From a virus, in IMG/VR virus record IMGVR_UViG_3300034103_001604, positions 1-64,000 of that record: a stretch of DNA of 64,000 nt. One strand, given 5' to 3'. This document shows, one piece after another, positions 51,674 through 59,758 of this stretch. The translations under genes were made by a program, and so were the position numbers. Position 1 is the first letter of the stretch. Every line of letters begins with the position of its first letter. A model generated the notes under the pieces. That model did no database searches. It saw nothing but the letters and a program-made list of their open reading frames with translations, and was not told where the DNA came from.

Positions 51674-52015
51674 ATGCACTACGGGGCTCAAGCAAAACTA
51701 TCATCAATAAACAATGTAAGAAGGGTTAATACACACATGAAAAAACATAGAATGCGTCGTTGGATACGAAATTGGTTAATGAACTTTGACAGTCAACCTG
51801 AAAGAGAATCTGTGTTGTCTGTAGAACCAGCAGGTCTTCAATCCGAAGGAATGAAGTTTCAATTATATAGAGCCGCGGGTGGGTATGTTATTGAAACTAC
51901 AACTTATGATCGGCATAAAGATCGTCGAAATACTAAAATGCATATTGTAACTGATGATCAAGATTTAGGTGATCAACTAGGTAAAATTGTTACAATGGAG
52001 GCTTTACGTGCCTAA
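51674..52015 (+). CDS. Conserved phage protein of unknown function
   Basis: The 113-residue protein has a basic N-terminus (KKHRMRRWIRNWLMNFD) and a strand-rich C-terminal half, MKFQLYRAAGGYVIETTTYDRHKDR and MHIVTDDQDLGDQLGKIV. I associate the latter with a family in T4-like phages without known role. An ATG inside (at the MKKHRMRRW segment) could be an alternative start. Confidence 0.6.
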   Translation: MHYGAQAKLSSINNVRRVNTHMKKHRMRRWIRNWLMNFDSQPERESVLSVEPAGLQSEGMKFQLYRAAGGYVIETTTYDRHKDRRNTKMHIVTDDQDLGDQLGKIVTMEALRA

Positions 52016-52169
52016 TTGTCGTATATGCAGACAGCCAATTAGTCCTTCCTGTGATTATAATCAAGGTCGGTGCCCACATAGGCCTCCCACAATTGACATA
52101 CATCATTTGAGATTTTATAATCTTGTTAAAACAATTAAAGGATGGTTTAAAAATGAACGTTCAACCTAA
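52008..52169 (+). CDS. Small Cys-rich protein, GTG start
   Basis: The 53-residue protein uses GTG at 52008, 7 bases after GGAGG and overlapping the preceding stop by 8 bases. It reads CRICRQPISPSCDYNQGRCPH, a likely zinc site. The C-terminal part is hydrophobic and basic. A perfect promoter lies inside its coding sequence. Confidence 0.6.
   Translation: MPNCRICRQPISPSCDYNQGRCPHRPPTIDIHHLRFYNLVKTIKGWFKNERST
52093..52121 (+). promoter_or_regulatory. Consensus sigma70 promoter inside a coding sequence
   Basis: TTGACA (52093-52098) and TATAAT (52116-52121) are both perfect and separated by 17 bp. The start would be near 52128, within the end of the small Cys-rich gene, upstream of the membrane protein (52153) and the clamp loader gene. 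Confidence 0.78.
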
Positions 52170-52344
52170 AGATACAAGCAAGGGACACTTTTATGTTAGC
52201 CTTGTTAAAAGCGGTCTAAGAATTGTTGCTTCTGGATCTATTGTTGCTGCTGGATATATTATTCCTCACGGTGAATGGTTAATTGCCGGGGGAGTATTAT
52301 TATTTTTAGCAGAAATTTTAGGTATTGCTGAGGAACTAGTATGA
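52153..52344 (+). CDS. Small membrane protein
   Basis: The protein has 63 residues from the ATG at 52153, preceded by AAAGGATGG. Two hydrophobic segments (about residues 20-37 and 44-60) separated by PHGEW mark it as a bitopic or hairpin inner-membrane protein. It overlaps the clamp loader start in an ATGA. Function unknown. Confidence 0.62.
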   Translation: MNVQPKDTSKGHFYVSLVKSGLRIVASGSIVAAGYIIPHGEWLIAGGVLLFLAEILGIAEELV

Positions 52345-53267
52345 AAGAACTTTGGACTGAAAAATATCGCCCAAAAAACGTAAAAGATTATGTCTTTCGA
52401 GATAATGCTCAAAAAAAGCAAGTAGAAAGTTGGATTAAGCAAGGTAGTATCCCCCACTTGCTACTTAGTGGAGGACCGGGTATCGGAAAAACTACACTGG
52501 CCAAAGTTTTGCTAAATGAATTAGGAATTCAATCCTTTGACATTTTAGAAATGAACGCCAGTAGAGAACGAGGCATCGACGAAGTTAAAAATAGAATTAC
52601 AAATTTTATTCAAATGATTCCGTTTGGCCCATTTAAAGTAGTATTATTAGATGAGGCAGATTATCTAACACCAGAAGCACAGGCTGCAATGCGAGGTGTT
52701 ATGGAAGAATACTCAGCCACTAGTAGATTTATTTTAACCTGCAATCACCCTAATAGGATTATACCAGCAATCCATAGTCGGTGCCAAGGTTTCCATATGG
52801 AAAAAATAGATCAAACAGAATTCACAGCCAGATTAGCCACAATTCTAATTTCAGAGAACGTTGATTTTGATTTAGATATCCTTGATACATATGTTAAATT
52901 GGCTTACCCTGACTTAAGAAAATGCATCAATTTAGTCCAACAAAACATTATTGATAACAAACTTATAGAACCAAATAGCGGAAACGAAATGATTGGTGAT
53001 TATAAGATTGAAATGGTCGAACTATTTAAAAAGAAAAAAATACAAGAAGCAAGAAAATTACTGTGCAGCAGAGCAAGACCAGAAGAAATTCCCGGAATTT
53101 ATACCTGGATGTATGACAATATAGATTTATTCGGCGATACTGAAGAAACTAAAGATCAAGCATTATTAATTATTAAACAAGGACTTGTTGATCACACCTT
53201 AATTTTAGATCCGGAGATTAATTTAGCAGCAGTGTTAATTAAACTTGGAAGAAATTTGAAATCTTGA
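52341..53267 (+). CDS. Clamp loader AAA+ subunit (gp44/RFC-like)
   Basis: The 308-residue protein has LLSGGPGIGKTTLA (Walker A), VVLLDEADYLTPEAQAAM (Walker B), FILTCNHPNRIIPAIHSRC (sensor 1 and arginine finger region), and YRPKNVKDYVF at the start, as in RFC small subunits and T4 gp44. It would load the sliding clamp on DNA at replication forks and is central to T4-type replication. The partner gp62 and the clamp gp45 are not in the window. A consensus promoter lies 220 bases upstream. Confidence 0.93.
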   Translation: MKELWTEKYRPKNVKDYVFRDNAQKKQVESWIKQGSIPHLLLSGGPGIGKTTLAKVLLNELGIQSFDILEMNASRERGIDEVKNRITNFIQMIPFGPFKVVLLDEADYLTPEAQAAMRGVMEEYSATSRFILTCNHPNRIIPAIHSRCQGFHMEKIDQTEFTARLATILISENVDFDLDILDTYVKLAYPDLRKCINLVQQNIIDNKLIEPNSGNEMIGDYKIEMVELFKKKKIQEARKLLCSRARPEEIPGIYTWMYDNIDLFGDTEETKDQALLIIKQGLVDHTLILDPEINLAAVLIKLGRNLKS

Positions 53268-53280
53268 AAATAAATAATGG

Positions 53281-54342
53281 ATGCTTATAAGAGAACTTAT
53301 TTTTGAAGGTGGGTGGACCACTGGCGATAATCCTGGAATTAAAGCCAAGTTAGTTAAAGTAGGAATTCAATCTGTTAAAAACTTTTTAAAAGATTTTAAT
53401 CCTTGGTTAAAGTCTCAAGGATTAGGTCCTGCAGAAGTAGGCCATCCCACAGGTTCTGCTGCATATCACGAACTTGATGATCCAGAAAACACCATATACG
53501 GTGATATGGATCTTCAACTTATTATTCCTGATATGCCCGAGTATGATTCAATGACCAGCGGTCAACTCCAGGGTAAATGGGGGTCGTTAATTGATTCTTT
53601 TATAAAAAACTCAAATTTATCATACATTGATAAAAATGAAAGTAAAGGTAGTCAACCAATGTTTATACTACCTGGAGGTGATAAATTACAAGTCGATCTC
53701 ATGCCTCACCCTGCTAAAACTTCAGAGTGGGGTAGATTTCGAGCCACCGGCGAACATGGACTTAAAGGCCTATTAAATGGAAACATGTTTGCCACAATGA
53801 GTGAATTATACCCTGTTAATCTGCAACACAAAGGAATTCAATATAAAACTATTAATGGTAAAAAAGTTAACTACGGTAAAACACTTAAAGGTTATCAATT
53901 ACATACCGTAGGTACTGATATTAAACGTTGGATACTAGACATATTTTTACACGAAGCAGAAGAACAAGGAATAGAAAATCCAAAAATTGATCCATTGCTA
54001 AAAAATAACCCGGGCGTCGATACACAAAATGTTAATGTTTTAAGATTAGTCAACGGTATAAAAGGATTCGCAAAAAGTTGCGAACTCAATAACATGTTTG
54101 GTCAAGGTAACTTAGAAAGATTTAATTCAGCAGATGATTTTCTAAGTCAATTTTTAAATCATTACGTTGAGAAGAGTCAACACGCTATAACTGCACCAAA
54201 AAGAGACAAAGCCAGTACTCCAGCAAGTCAGGCAAGAGCAGTTAAAGATAGAGAAGCACTATCTCGAGGGTTAGAATACGTTAAAAGTTTATTTACTGGT
54301 TCAGAAAACAATCAACCTCGATATCGAGACTGGAAGAAATAG
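53281..54342 (+). CDS. Nucleotidyltransferase-fold phage protein
   Basis: The 353-residue protein has GSAAYHELDDPENTIYGDMDLQLII (G-S-x-x and G-D-x-D-L of the nucleotidyltransferase core) and LQVDLMPHP as the later strand with Asp, the arrangement of the pol beta-type superfamily. The N-terminus MLIRELIFEGG is typical of some marine-phage proteins. The C-terminal 100 residues are helical and end with Arg/Trp-rich RYRDWKK. The exact substrate is unknown. Confidence 0.65.
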   Translation: MLIRELIFEGGWTTGDNPGIKAKLVKVGIQSVKNFLKDFNPWLKSQGLGPAEVGHPTGSAAYHELDDPENTIYGDMDLQLIIPDMPEYDSMTSGQLQGKWGSLIDSFIKNSNLSYIDKNESKGSQPMFILPGGDKLQVDLMPHPAKTSEWGRFRATGEHGLKGLLNGNMFATMSELYPVNLQHKGIQYKTINGKKVNYGKTLKGYQLHTVGTDIKRWILDIFLHEAEEQGIENPKIDPLLKNNPGVDTQNVNVLRLVNGIKGFAKSCELNNMFGQGNLERFNSADDFLSQFLNHYVEKSQHAITAPKRDKASTPASQARAVKDREALSRGLEYVKSLFTGSENNQPRYRDWKK

Positions 54343-54378
54343 GTCAAATAGCCTAGGCAGGTTGTGCTATTTGACCTA
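54340..54378. terminator. Bidirectional terminator-like hairpin
   Basis: A perfect 13-bp inverted repeat (54340-54352 with 54366-54378) has a 13-base loop and lies between convergent genes. Its 5' arm includes the stop codon of the plus-strand gene. No long T-run follows on either side, so it may be a processing or blocking hairpin rather than a strong terminator. Confidence 0.6.
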
Positions 54379-54383
54379 ATAAT

Positions 54384-55139
54384 TCAATCCAACTCTTTAT
54401 ATATTTTCAATACTTCTTGAACCACAGGATGTCTCTCAATATCCTTGGTTTCAAATTTTGCCATAGCAATCATACGATGTTCACCTCCTTGGCCGTATAA
54501 ATTGCAGAATTCTAGCAAGCCGTTTTCCCTAGGCCGGTCCGCCTGATTTAAATCTCCAGTCACTACCATTCGACTGTAGTCACCTAATCTCGTTAACAGC
54601 ATTTTCATTTGACTAGGTGTTGCGTTTTGCATTTCGTCTGCCACAATAAACGAATTTTTAAAAGTTCGACCTCTCATGTAGGCTAATGGCGAAATTTCAA
54701 CGATTCCATCTTCTAACATTTCCTGTATTTCTCTAGGATGGAAATATTCCTCAAAAACATCAAATATAGGTCTTGTCCAAGGTTCCATTTTTTGATTTAA
54801 TGTTCCTGGTAAAAACCCATGTTCTTCATCAACGCTAACAGCCGGCCGTGTGACAATAATTTTTTTAATCACCCCCTCTTTTAATAATTTGATGGCCATT
54901 TGAACTGCAATCATAGTTTTTCCCGTGCCTGCTGGACCCACAGCAAAAACTATTGATTTTTTGGAATTTTTTAACAGTTCTAGATAAGTTTCTTGACTTA
55001 AATTTCTCGGAATAATAGAAACTTCTTGTTTGCGTTTAAGATACGGCTTAATTTGAATTAAATTACTACTATTTTCTTTGTTGAATCTAGGGTCTTTTTC
55101 TAAGAAAAATTCCCTTTCTCTTCTCTTGGTTCTAGGCAA
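54384..55139 (-). CDS. phoH: PhoH-like ATPase
   Basis: The 251-residue protein has FAVGPAGTGKTMIAVQMA (Walker A), IIVTRPAVSVDEEHGFLPG, and FIVADEMQNATPSQMKMLLTRLG (Walker B and following helix), plus GDLNQADR. This is the PhoH/NYN-type P-loop family widespread in phages. Its job is unclear; in marine phages it is often linked to phosphate stress. The start is a TTG, preceded by a perfect GGAGG at 8 bases. Confidence 0.93.
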   Translation of the reverse strand: MPRTKRREREFFLEKDPRFNKENSSNLIQIKPYLKRKQEVSIIPRNLSQETYLELLKNSKKSIVFAVGPAGTGKTMIAVQMAIKLLKEGVIKKIIVTRPAVSVDEEHGFLPGTLNQKMEPWTRPIFDVFEEYFHPREIQEMLEDGIVEISPLAYMRGRTFKNSFIVADEMQNATPSQMKMLLTRLGDYSRMVVTGDLNQADRPRENGLLEFCNLYGQGGEHRMIAMAKFETKDIERHPVVQEVLKIYKELD

Positions 55140-55244
55140 TTGATACCTCCTATAATGAGATCAACCTGCACAAATATTTAAAATCAATTTAAAATATACG
55201 CCTAAAATAGCCGAATTTTTAAAATAAATTTCATCGGGCGTATA

Positions 55245-55252
55245 GATAAATA
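55245..55252 (+). promoter_or_regulatory. T4 late-promoter-like octamer
   Basis: GATAAATA followed by T-rich DNA lies 24 bases before the gene at 55277, in the divergent gap with phoH. An inverted repeat ATACGCC/GGCGTAT flanks the region (about 55195-55243). It is a candidate late promoter or operator. Confidence 0.4.
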
Positions 55253-55276
55253 TTTTTAACAAGAGAGCCAACTACT

Positions 55277-55798
55277 ATGCACGATATACTCGAAGTAATT
55301 AAAAATGTACAAACATTAAGCGAAAACAATTCAGCATTTAAAATTCTAAAAGATTTTGAACGTGTTTTAGATGAATTAAACATTTATGTGTTTAAAAATT
55401 GGGAAGAAGGGGAATTAATTTCAGGACCTCATGTTAATCGTTATTCAGTAACCTGTAAATTTATGTGGCCAGAGTTAGACATGCCTGACCCAAAAGGTGG
55501 AAAACGATTAATAGAGTACGGCTGTAAAGTAGTGTTTTCTAAAGACCATGTGTTAATGCCTAGAAAGATTAAAGATCCCGGAGACTTCCGCCCAGGAACC
55601 AAAAAAGGAAAAATTGATGAATATCCAATTTGGACTGTAGAAATTACTATGCCTAAAAAACTAATGCAAGATGTTTACATTGGTAAAGAAAATAAAGAAA
55701 ACAACAGAATGGCCGAATTGATGAAATATCATCAAGAGCAGGTAACTCCAGAAACTGCTGCACAAGAAGCACCAGAGGAACCACAACAAAATGTATAA
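55277..55798 (+). CDS. Conserved marine-phage protein of unknown function
   Basis: The 173-residue protein has SVTCKFMWPELDMPDPKGGKRL, LIEYGCKVVFSKDHVLMPRKIK and a C-terminal Gln/Ala/Glu-rich tail. The middle block is a pattern I associate with T4-like marine phages but its function is not known. It precedes a 248-residue gene it overlaps by 8 bases; the two probably work together. Confidence 0.66.
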   Translation: MHDILEVIKNVQTLSENNSAFKILKDFERVLDELNIYVFKNWEEGELISGPHVNRYSVTCKFMWPELDMPDPKGGKRLIEYGCKVVFSKDHVLMPRKIKDPGDFRPGTKKGKIDEYPIWTVEITMPKKLMQDVYIGKENKENNRMAELMKYHQEQVTPETAAQEAPEEPQQNV

Positions 55799-56537
55799 GC
55801 AAAAATTAACTGAAAGCCTTCGAAGAGGTGACTTAAAAGATTATGTATCTGATATTTTTACCGTAGATAGATATAAAAGTAAAATGGGAGAAGACCAAGA
55901 TATTTTAGTGCTTGGTTTTAAAGTAAAAGAAAAATATCCAGCAATTGATCTCATGGAATTTATTGAAAAAGGATACAATTTTATTTTGGATGCAGATATC
56001 AGTGCTGGAGAAGAAAGAGATGGGCAGTATCAGGTGTTTGTTGAAATTGAAAGAACGCCGGGGTTGACTGAACAATTAAAAGAGTTAGTAAATGGTATAA
56101 GTCAACTTTGTGATTGCTATGAATGGAAATTTAGATATCAATCGACTCCAAGGTATTTTTTGTTTAACGAAGATACTATTAAAAAACAAATTCCAATGAC
56201 CCCAGAAGGCTATAAATCAAAAATTTTAGAAATTAAAAATTCTGATGTTAAAGATTTTTTTAATCAAGGAGCCGTTGAAGTAACTTTGGACGAAAGCAAT
56301 AATTTAATTTTTAAGAAACCATTCGCTGGTGATTTATATGCAAAATTTGTTTCTATAGGAAAATACAAAGACGTTGAAAAAACATTACCAGGAGCAATTT
56401 CATTAGATGAAAGTAGTCAAAGTCAAGTTTTATTTTTAAACAAATATATCGGCAATTATGATATTCACAAAATTGGTAATAAATTTTTAATTAGAAATGG
56501 AAATGATGCAATTATTATCGAAAAGGATAGGTGGTAA
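55791..56537 (+). CDS. Conserved phage protein of unknown function
   Basis: The 248-residue protein has repeated alpha/beta patterns, VLGFKVKEKYPAIDLMEFIEKG and YQVFVEIERTPGLTEQLKELV, a middle with YEWKFRYQ, and a later SILEIKN-type and KYIGNYDIHKIGNKFLIRNG strand set. It is coupled to the previous gene and lies upstream of the lysis block. I recognise no family. Confidence 0.62.
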   Translation: MYKQKLTESLRRGDLKDYVSDIFTVDRYKSKMGEDQDILVLGFKVKEKYPAIDLMEFIEKGYNFILDADISAGEERDGQYQVFVEIERTPGLTEQLKELVNGISQLCDCYEWKFRYQSTPRYFLFNEDTIKKQIPMTPEGYKSKILEIKNSDVKDFFNQGAVEVTLDESNNLIFKKPFAGDLYAKFVSIGKYKDVEKTLPGAISLDESSQSQVLFLNKYIGNYDIHKIGNKFLIRNGNDAIIIEKDRW

Positions 56538-56539
56538 TT

Positions 56540-57022
56540 ATGTGGCAAATATCTTGGATGCTAAGTTTATTACCTGAATGGTTTTGGTGGTCAGTTTTAA
56601 TCTTAGGTCTAATAGCATTAGCACTTTCTTGGTTTCCTGTTCCTGCACAATTTAAATTTCCGTTAAAAATTGGAGGACTTGCCGGAATATTTTTAGGAAC
56701 TTATATGGTAGGTATGGCTGCTAACGAGGCAAAATGGCAAGCAAAAATAAAAGAACTACAAGAACAATTAGAAATTGCTAAGAATCAAAGTAAAGAAGAA
56801 GTTGTTAGAATTGAAGAAAAAATTGTTTATAAAGACAGGATAATAAAAGAAAAAGGACAAACTCAAATTCAGTATATTGATCGAGTCATTAAAGAAAAAG
56901 AAGAAATAAAAGTGTTTATAGAAAATTGTCCTATACCTAAAGACATTGTAGATGAACACAATAAAGCAGCAATCAATCAATTGAATGAGGCCGCAAAGCC
57001 ACCTAAGGGAGAAAAGAAATGA
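56540..57022 (+). CDS. Inner-membrane spanin-like protein (i-spanin)
   Basis: The protein has 160 residues from the ATG at 56540, three codons after a GTG, with AGGTGG upstream. Two hydrophobic segments (about residues 16-32 and 42-60) are followed by an extended alpha-helical, charged coiled-coil region (residues 63-130), ending in the soluble tail. The next gene overlaps its stop by 4 bases and encodes a short lipoprotein. This Rz/Rz1-like order, next to an endolysin gene, indicates a spanin pair that breaches the outer membrane during lysis. Confidence 0.75.
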   Translation: MWQISWMLSLLPEWFWWSVLILGLIALALSWFPVPAQFKFPLKIGGLAGIFLGTYMVGMAANEAKWQAKIKELQEQLEIAKNQSKEEVVRIEEKIVYKDRIIKEKGQTQIQYIDRVIKEKEEIKVFIENCPIPKDIVDEHNKAAINQLNEAAKPPKGEKK

Positions 57023-57297
57023 AATTATTAGTAGTTTTACTATCGTTGCTTATAGCAGGATGTGGAACTACTGTTCCCGTTAAACAAACTTTTCCCGATG
57101 TAGGAAAATCACTACAAGAAAAATGTCCAGACTTAAAAACGATTGAAGGTGAAAGAGTTTCAATCACAGACATGTTAAAAGTAGTCGTCGAAAACTACAA
57201 TACCTATTACTCGTGTTCAAATAAAGTTGACGGTTGGAACGAATGGTATGTAAAACAAAAAGAAATTTTCGATAGAGTAAATCAAAATAAAAAATAA
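57019..57297 (+). CDS. Outer-membrane spanin-like lipoprotein (o-spanin)
   Basis: The 92-residue protein has a short signal peptide ending LLSLLIAGCG, a lipobox with the lipid-modified cysteine at residue 15. The mature part is polar with a few cysteines (CPDLKTIEGER, YYSCSN). It overlaps the i-spanin gene in an ATGA. The lipoprotein would sit in the outer membrane and meet the coiled coil of the partner. Confidence 0.75.
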   Translation: MKLLVVLLSLLIAGCGTTVPVKQTFPDVGKSLQEKCPDLKTIEGERVSITDMLKVVVENYNTYYSCSNKVDGWNEWYVKQKEIFDRVNQNKK

Positions 57298-57306
57298 GGA
57301 GCACAT

Positions 57307-57942
57307 ATGTCAAACTTTATACTCAGCAGAGATCAACTTGCAGAATTAATTAAGGGTAACCCTTATGTAGATAACTGGTATCATGCCATGGAATTATGTT
57401 TACCAGATTATGATATTAATACCCCCCAACGAGTGGCTGCTTTTGTTGCCCAGTGTGCTCACGAAAGTGCAGGATTTAAATTTTTAAAGGAGAATTTAAA
57501 TTATAGAGCAGCAAGTTTGAGAAAAGTATTTCCTAAGTATTTTCCTAATGATGACATAGCAAATCAATATGCTAATAGACCAAATAAAGCAGAGGCGATT
57601 GCAAATAGAGTTTATGCTAATAGAATGGGCAATGGTCCAGAAGAAAGCGGAGATGGATTCCGCTATTGTGGTAGAGGGTTAATTCAATTAACTGGCAAAC
57701 ATAATTATGAAGCGTTTGCTATGAGCATAGAAACACCCGTCGAAGACATACCCGAGTATTTACAAACATTTGAAGGTGCAGTACAAAGTGCTTGTTGGTT
57801 TTGGGAAACAAATGGATTAAATCGTTGGGCCGATGCTGGAGATATTAAAGAATTAACAAGAAGAATTAATGGAGGATACATCGGCCTTGATGATAGAATC
57901 AAACATTACAACCATGCACTTCATGTTATGGGTATACACTAA
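57307..57942 (+). CDS. GH19-type endolysin (chitinase/lysozyme family)
   Basis: The 211-residue protein has FVAQCAHESAGFKFLKENLNYRA, with the first catalytic Glu in HES, GNGPEESGDGFRYCGRGLIQLTG, with the second acidic residue and conserved glycine-rich loop, and a terminal ACWFWETNGLNRWAD and RRINGGYIGLDDR. These are the blocks of family 19 glycoside hydrolases used by many phages to cut peptidoglycan. No signal peptide, so it needs a holin for export. AAGGAG lies in front of the ATG. Confidence 0.92.
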   Translation: MSNFILSRDQLAELIKGNPYVDNWYHAMELCLPDYDINTPQRVAAFVAQCAHESAGFKFLKENLNYRAASLRKVFPKYFPNDDIANQYANRPNKAEAIANRVYANRMGNGPEESGDGFRYCGRGLIQLTGKHNYEAFAMSIETPVEDIPEYLQTFEGAVQSACWFWETNGLNRWADAGDIKELTRRINGGYIGLDDRIKHYNHALHVMGIH

Positions 57943-57962
57943 ACACTATTAAGGAGCAAATC

Positions 57963-58550
57963 GTGGCAACATCAGAAGAATATGAAAAAATGAGCGCTAG
58001 CGAAAAGAAAAAAGAAGATTGGATGAATGCAAAGTGGCGTCCTATGATGGGATGGAGTTACATGGCCACATGTATAACTGACTTTGTAATTTTTCCTATA
58101 CTATGGTCTGTTGCGCAAATAATTGGCGGCGGTGAAGTTAAAATGCAATGGCAACCTATTACATTAATGGGTGCAGGTTTATATCACGTTGCTATGGGTG
58201 CTGTATTAGGTTTAGCAGCATGGGGACGTACACAAGAAAAATTAAATGGAGCAAACAATGGCGGAATACAAACAGCATCAATGGGCAGCACTCCAACATT
58301 TAGCCAACCTCAGACAGGAGGATTCGTTACACCAACCTCGTTTAATTCTTCAAATGCGTCAGGAGGTTTTACAAGAGTATCAGCAGGCGGCTTTGGGGGA
58401 AATTCCGGAAGTAGTTTTAGTGCAGCGCCAGTTGCAGTAGCAGGATTTGGTGCGGCGGCAGCAGCATCTGTTCCTTTTATGACAAATGAGGTTGTACTAG
58501 GACCAAACGGAAAGCCGGCTCCAGTACAACCAGAACAACCAGAAATTTAA
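57963..58550 (+). CDS. Holin-like membrane protein
   Basis: The 195-residue protein uses GTG after AAGGAG. The first 90 residues have an amphipathic, charged start (KKKEDWMNAKWRPMMGW), two or three hydrophobic segments (about 31-60 and 62-84), and a soluble tail of Gly/Ser/Gln-rich, low-complexity sequence. The R/K-W-R-P-x-x-GW start is typical of 3TM phage holins. Position right after the endolysin and spanins supports the holin role. The extended Gly-rich tail is longer than usual. Confidence 0.7.
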   Translation: MATSEEYEKMSASEKKKEDWMNAKWRPMMGWSYMATCITDFVIFPILWSVAQIIGGGEVKMQWQPITLMGAGLYHVAMGAVLGLAAWGRTQEKLNGANNGGIQTASMGSTPTFSQPQTGGFVTPTSFNSSNASGGFTRVSAGGFGGNSGSSFSAAPVAVAGFGAAAAASVPFMTNEVVLGPNGKPAPVQPEQPEI

Positions 58551-58560
58551 GGAGATCAAA

Positions 58561-58602
58561 ATGGAAGAGTGTCCAAAATGTGGCGGAAAACATTGTAAAT
58601 AA
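58561..58602 (+). CDS. Tiny Cys-rich peptide (13 residues)
   Basis: A complete ATG-to-TAA frame follows a GGAG site at suitable distance. The peptide MEECPKCGGKHCK carries C-x2-C and H-C, a minimal zinc-knuckle shape. It lies between the holin and a small secreted protein. So short a frame could be chance, but the ribosome site and the ordered Cys pattern argue for it. Confidence 0.45.
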   Translation: MEECPKCGGKHCK

Positions 58603-58611
58603 GGAGAATAT

Positions 58612-58845
58612 ATGAAACATGTAATTTTTGTAGCAGGGTTAGCATTGACTCTATCGTACCCTGTACAGGCATCAAATGAAGGTCCAGGAAAAGGAGAAGT
58701 AAAAAAGGTTTGTACAGACAAAAAAGGAAAAGATGGAAAACCTGTATTAGATAAAGAAAAGAAACCAGTTCAAGAATGTAAGGATATAAAAGTTCGTAAA
58801 AAATTAGAAGGGACTGAGATTCCAGAAGATAAGAAAAAGAAATAA
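58612..58845 (+). CDS. Small secreted Lys-rich protein
   Basis: The 77-residue protein starts with a classic signal peptide (KHVIFVAGLALTLSYPVQA with an AxA cleavage site). The mature part is rich in Lys and Glu, with two cysteines (VCTDKKG, QECKD) that may form a disulfide in the periplasm. It follows the lysis genes and may aid lysis or the envelope. AAGGAG precedes the ATG, and a terminator follows. Confidence 0.62.
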   Translation: MKHVIFVAGLALTLSYPVQASNEGPGKGEVKKVCTDKKGKDGKPVLDKEKKPVQECKDIKVRKKLEGTEIPEDKKKK

Positions 58846-58852
58846 TATTTTC

Positions 58853-58881
58853 TTGACTTAATCAAAAAGGTATAGTATTAT
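58853..58881 (+). promoter_or_regulatory. Sigma70-type promoter overlapping a terminator
   Basis: TTGACT (58853-58858), a 17-bp spacer and TATTAT (58876-58881). The -10 box lies in the last bases of the hairpin's 5' arm and in its loop. The start would be near 58888, about 15 bases before the dnaJ ATG, so the message would have a short leader. Confidence 0.7.
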
Positions 58882-58898
58882 TATTACTATACCTTTTT
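58864..58898 (+). terminator. Intrinsic terminator before dnaJ
   Basis: A perfect 14-bp stem (58864-58877 with 58885-58898) with a 7-base loop ends in TTTTT. It closes the lysis operon. It overlaps the -10 box of the next promoter. Confidence 0.88.
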
Positions 58899-58902
58899 CT
58901 TT

Positions 58903-59733
58903 ATGAGTAATCATTATCAAACATTAGGCGTTAAAGCAAACGCTACCCAAGAAGAAATAAAAAAGGCCTATAGAAAATTAGCGGCACAGCATCACCCTGA
59001 CAGAGGCGGCGATACAAAAAAATTTCAAGAAATTCAAGCAGCATATGATGTGTTAAGTGACCCAACAAAAAAACAACAATACGATAATCCAAATTCACAA
59101 TTTGAAGAATTTCGAACATATGGAGGAATGCCGCCAGGGTTTGAAGATCTTATGAGTCAAATGTTTAATGGTGGGGGATTTACAGATCTTTTTGGAAAAA
59201 GACCAAATTCTTATAAAAACAAAACATTAAACTTTCAAACAACTATTTCTTTAGAAGATGCATTCTATGGTAAAATAATAACAACAAATTTAAATCTCCC
59301 CAGAGGAGATGTTCAAACTTTAGAGGTAAAAATACCTGCAGGTATTAAAAATGGTAATGTTATAAGATTGGCAGGAGTAGGAGATAATTCTATACCCAAT
59401 GCCCCCAGGGGAGATATTCATATAACAATTAATATTTCCAATCACTCGGTATTTACTAGAGAAAATGATGATCTTAGAATGTCAGTAGAAATAGATTGCT
59501 TTGATGCAATACTGGGTAAAACATTGAAATTTAATTCAATAGATGGAAAAGTTTTAGAGACTGCAATTCCCCCCGGAATACAACCTGGTCAAATGTTAAA
59601 CATTCAAGGTTATGGTATGCCAAACATTTCGAATCCGTTAGCAAGAGGAAGACTGTTGTTAGAAATTAACATAACAATTCCAAAAACGTTAACAGACGAA
59701 CAAAAAGATCAATTAAAAAAAATTATCAGTTAA
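58903..59733 (+). CDS. DnaJ/CbpA-like co-chaperone
   Basis: The 276-residue protein has a J domain (residues 1-65) with YRKLAAQHHPDRGG, containing the HPD motif, and NPNSQF at its end. A Gly/Met-rich linker (FGKRPN) follows, then the two substrate-binding domains, with LPRGDVQTLEVKIPAGIKNGNVIRLAG and IPPGIQPGQMLNIQGYGMP. No zinc-finger cysteines are present, so it is the class II, CbpA type. It would stimulate host DnaK. The ATG lies after a terminator-overlapping promoter, and there is no obvious ribosome site. Confidence 0.92.
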   Translation: MSNHYQTLGVKANATQEEIKKAYRKLAAQHHPDRGGDTKKFQEIQAAYDVLSDPTKKQQYDNPNSQFEEFRTYGGMPPGFEDLMSQMFNGGGFTDLFGKRPNSYKNKTLNFQTTISLEDAFYGKIITTNLNLPRGDVQTLEVKIPAGIKNGNVIRLAGVGDNSIPNAPRGDIHITINISNHSVFTRENDDLRMSVEIDCFDAILGKTLKFNSIDGKVLETAIPPGIQPGQMLNIQGYGMPNISNPLARGRLLLEINITIPKTLTDEQKDQLKKIIS

Positions 59734-59758
59734 ATATTAAAAAATAAAGGAAACATAG

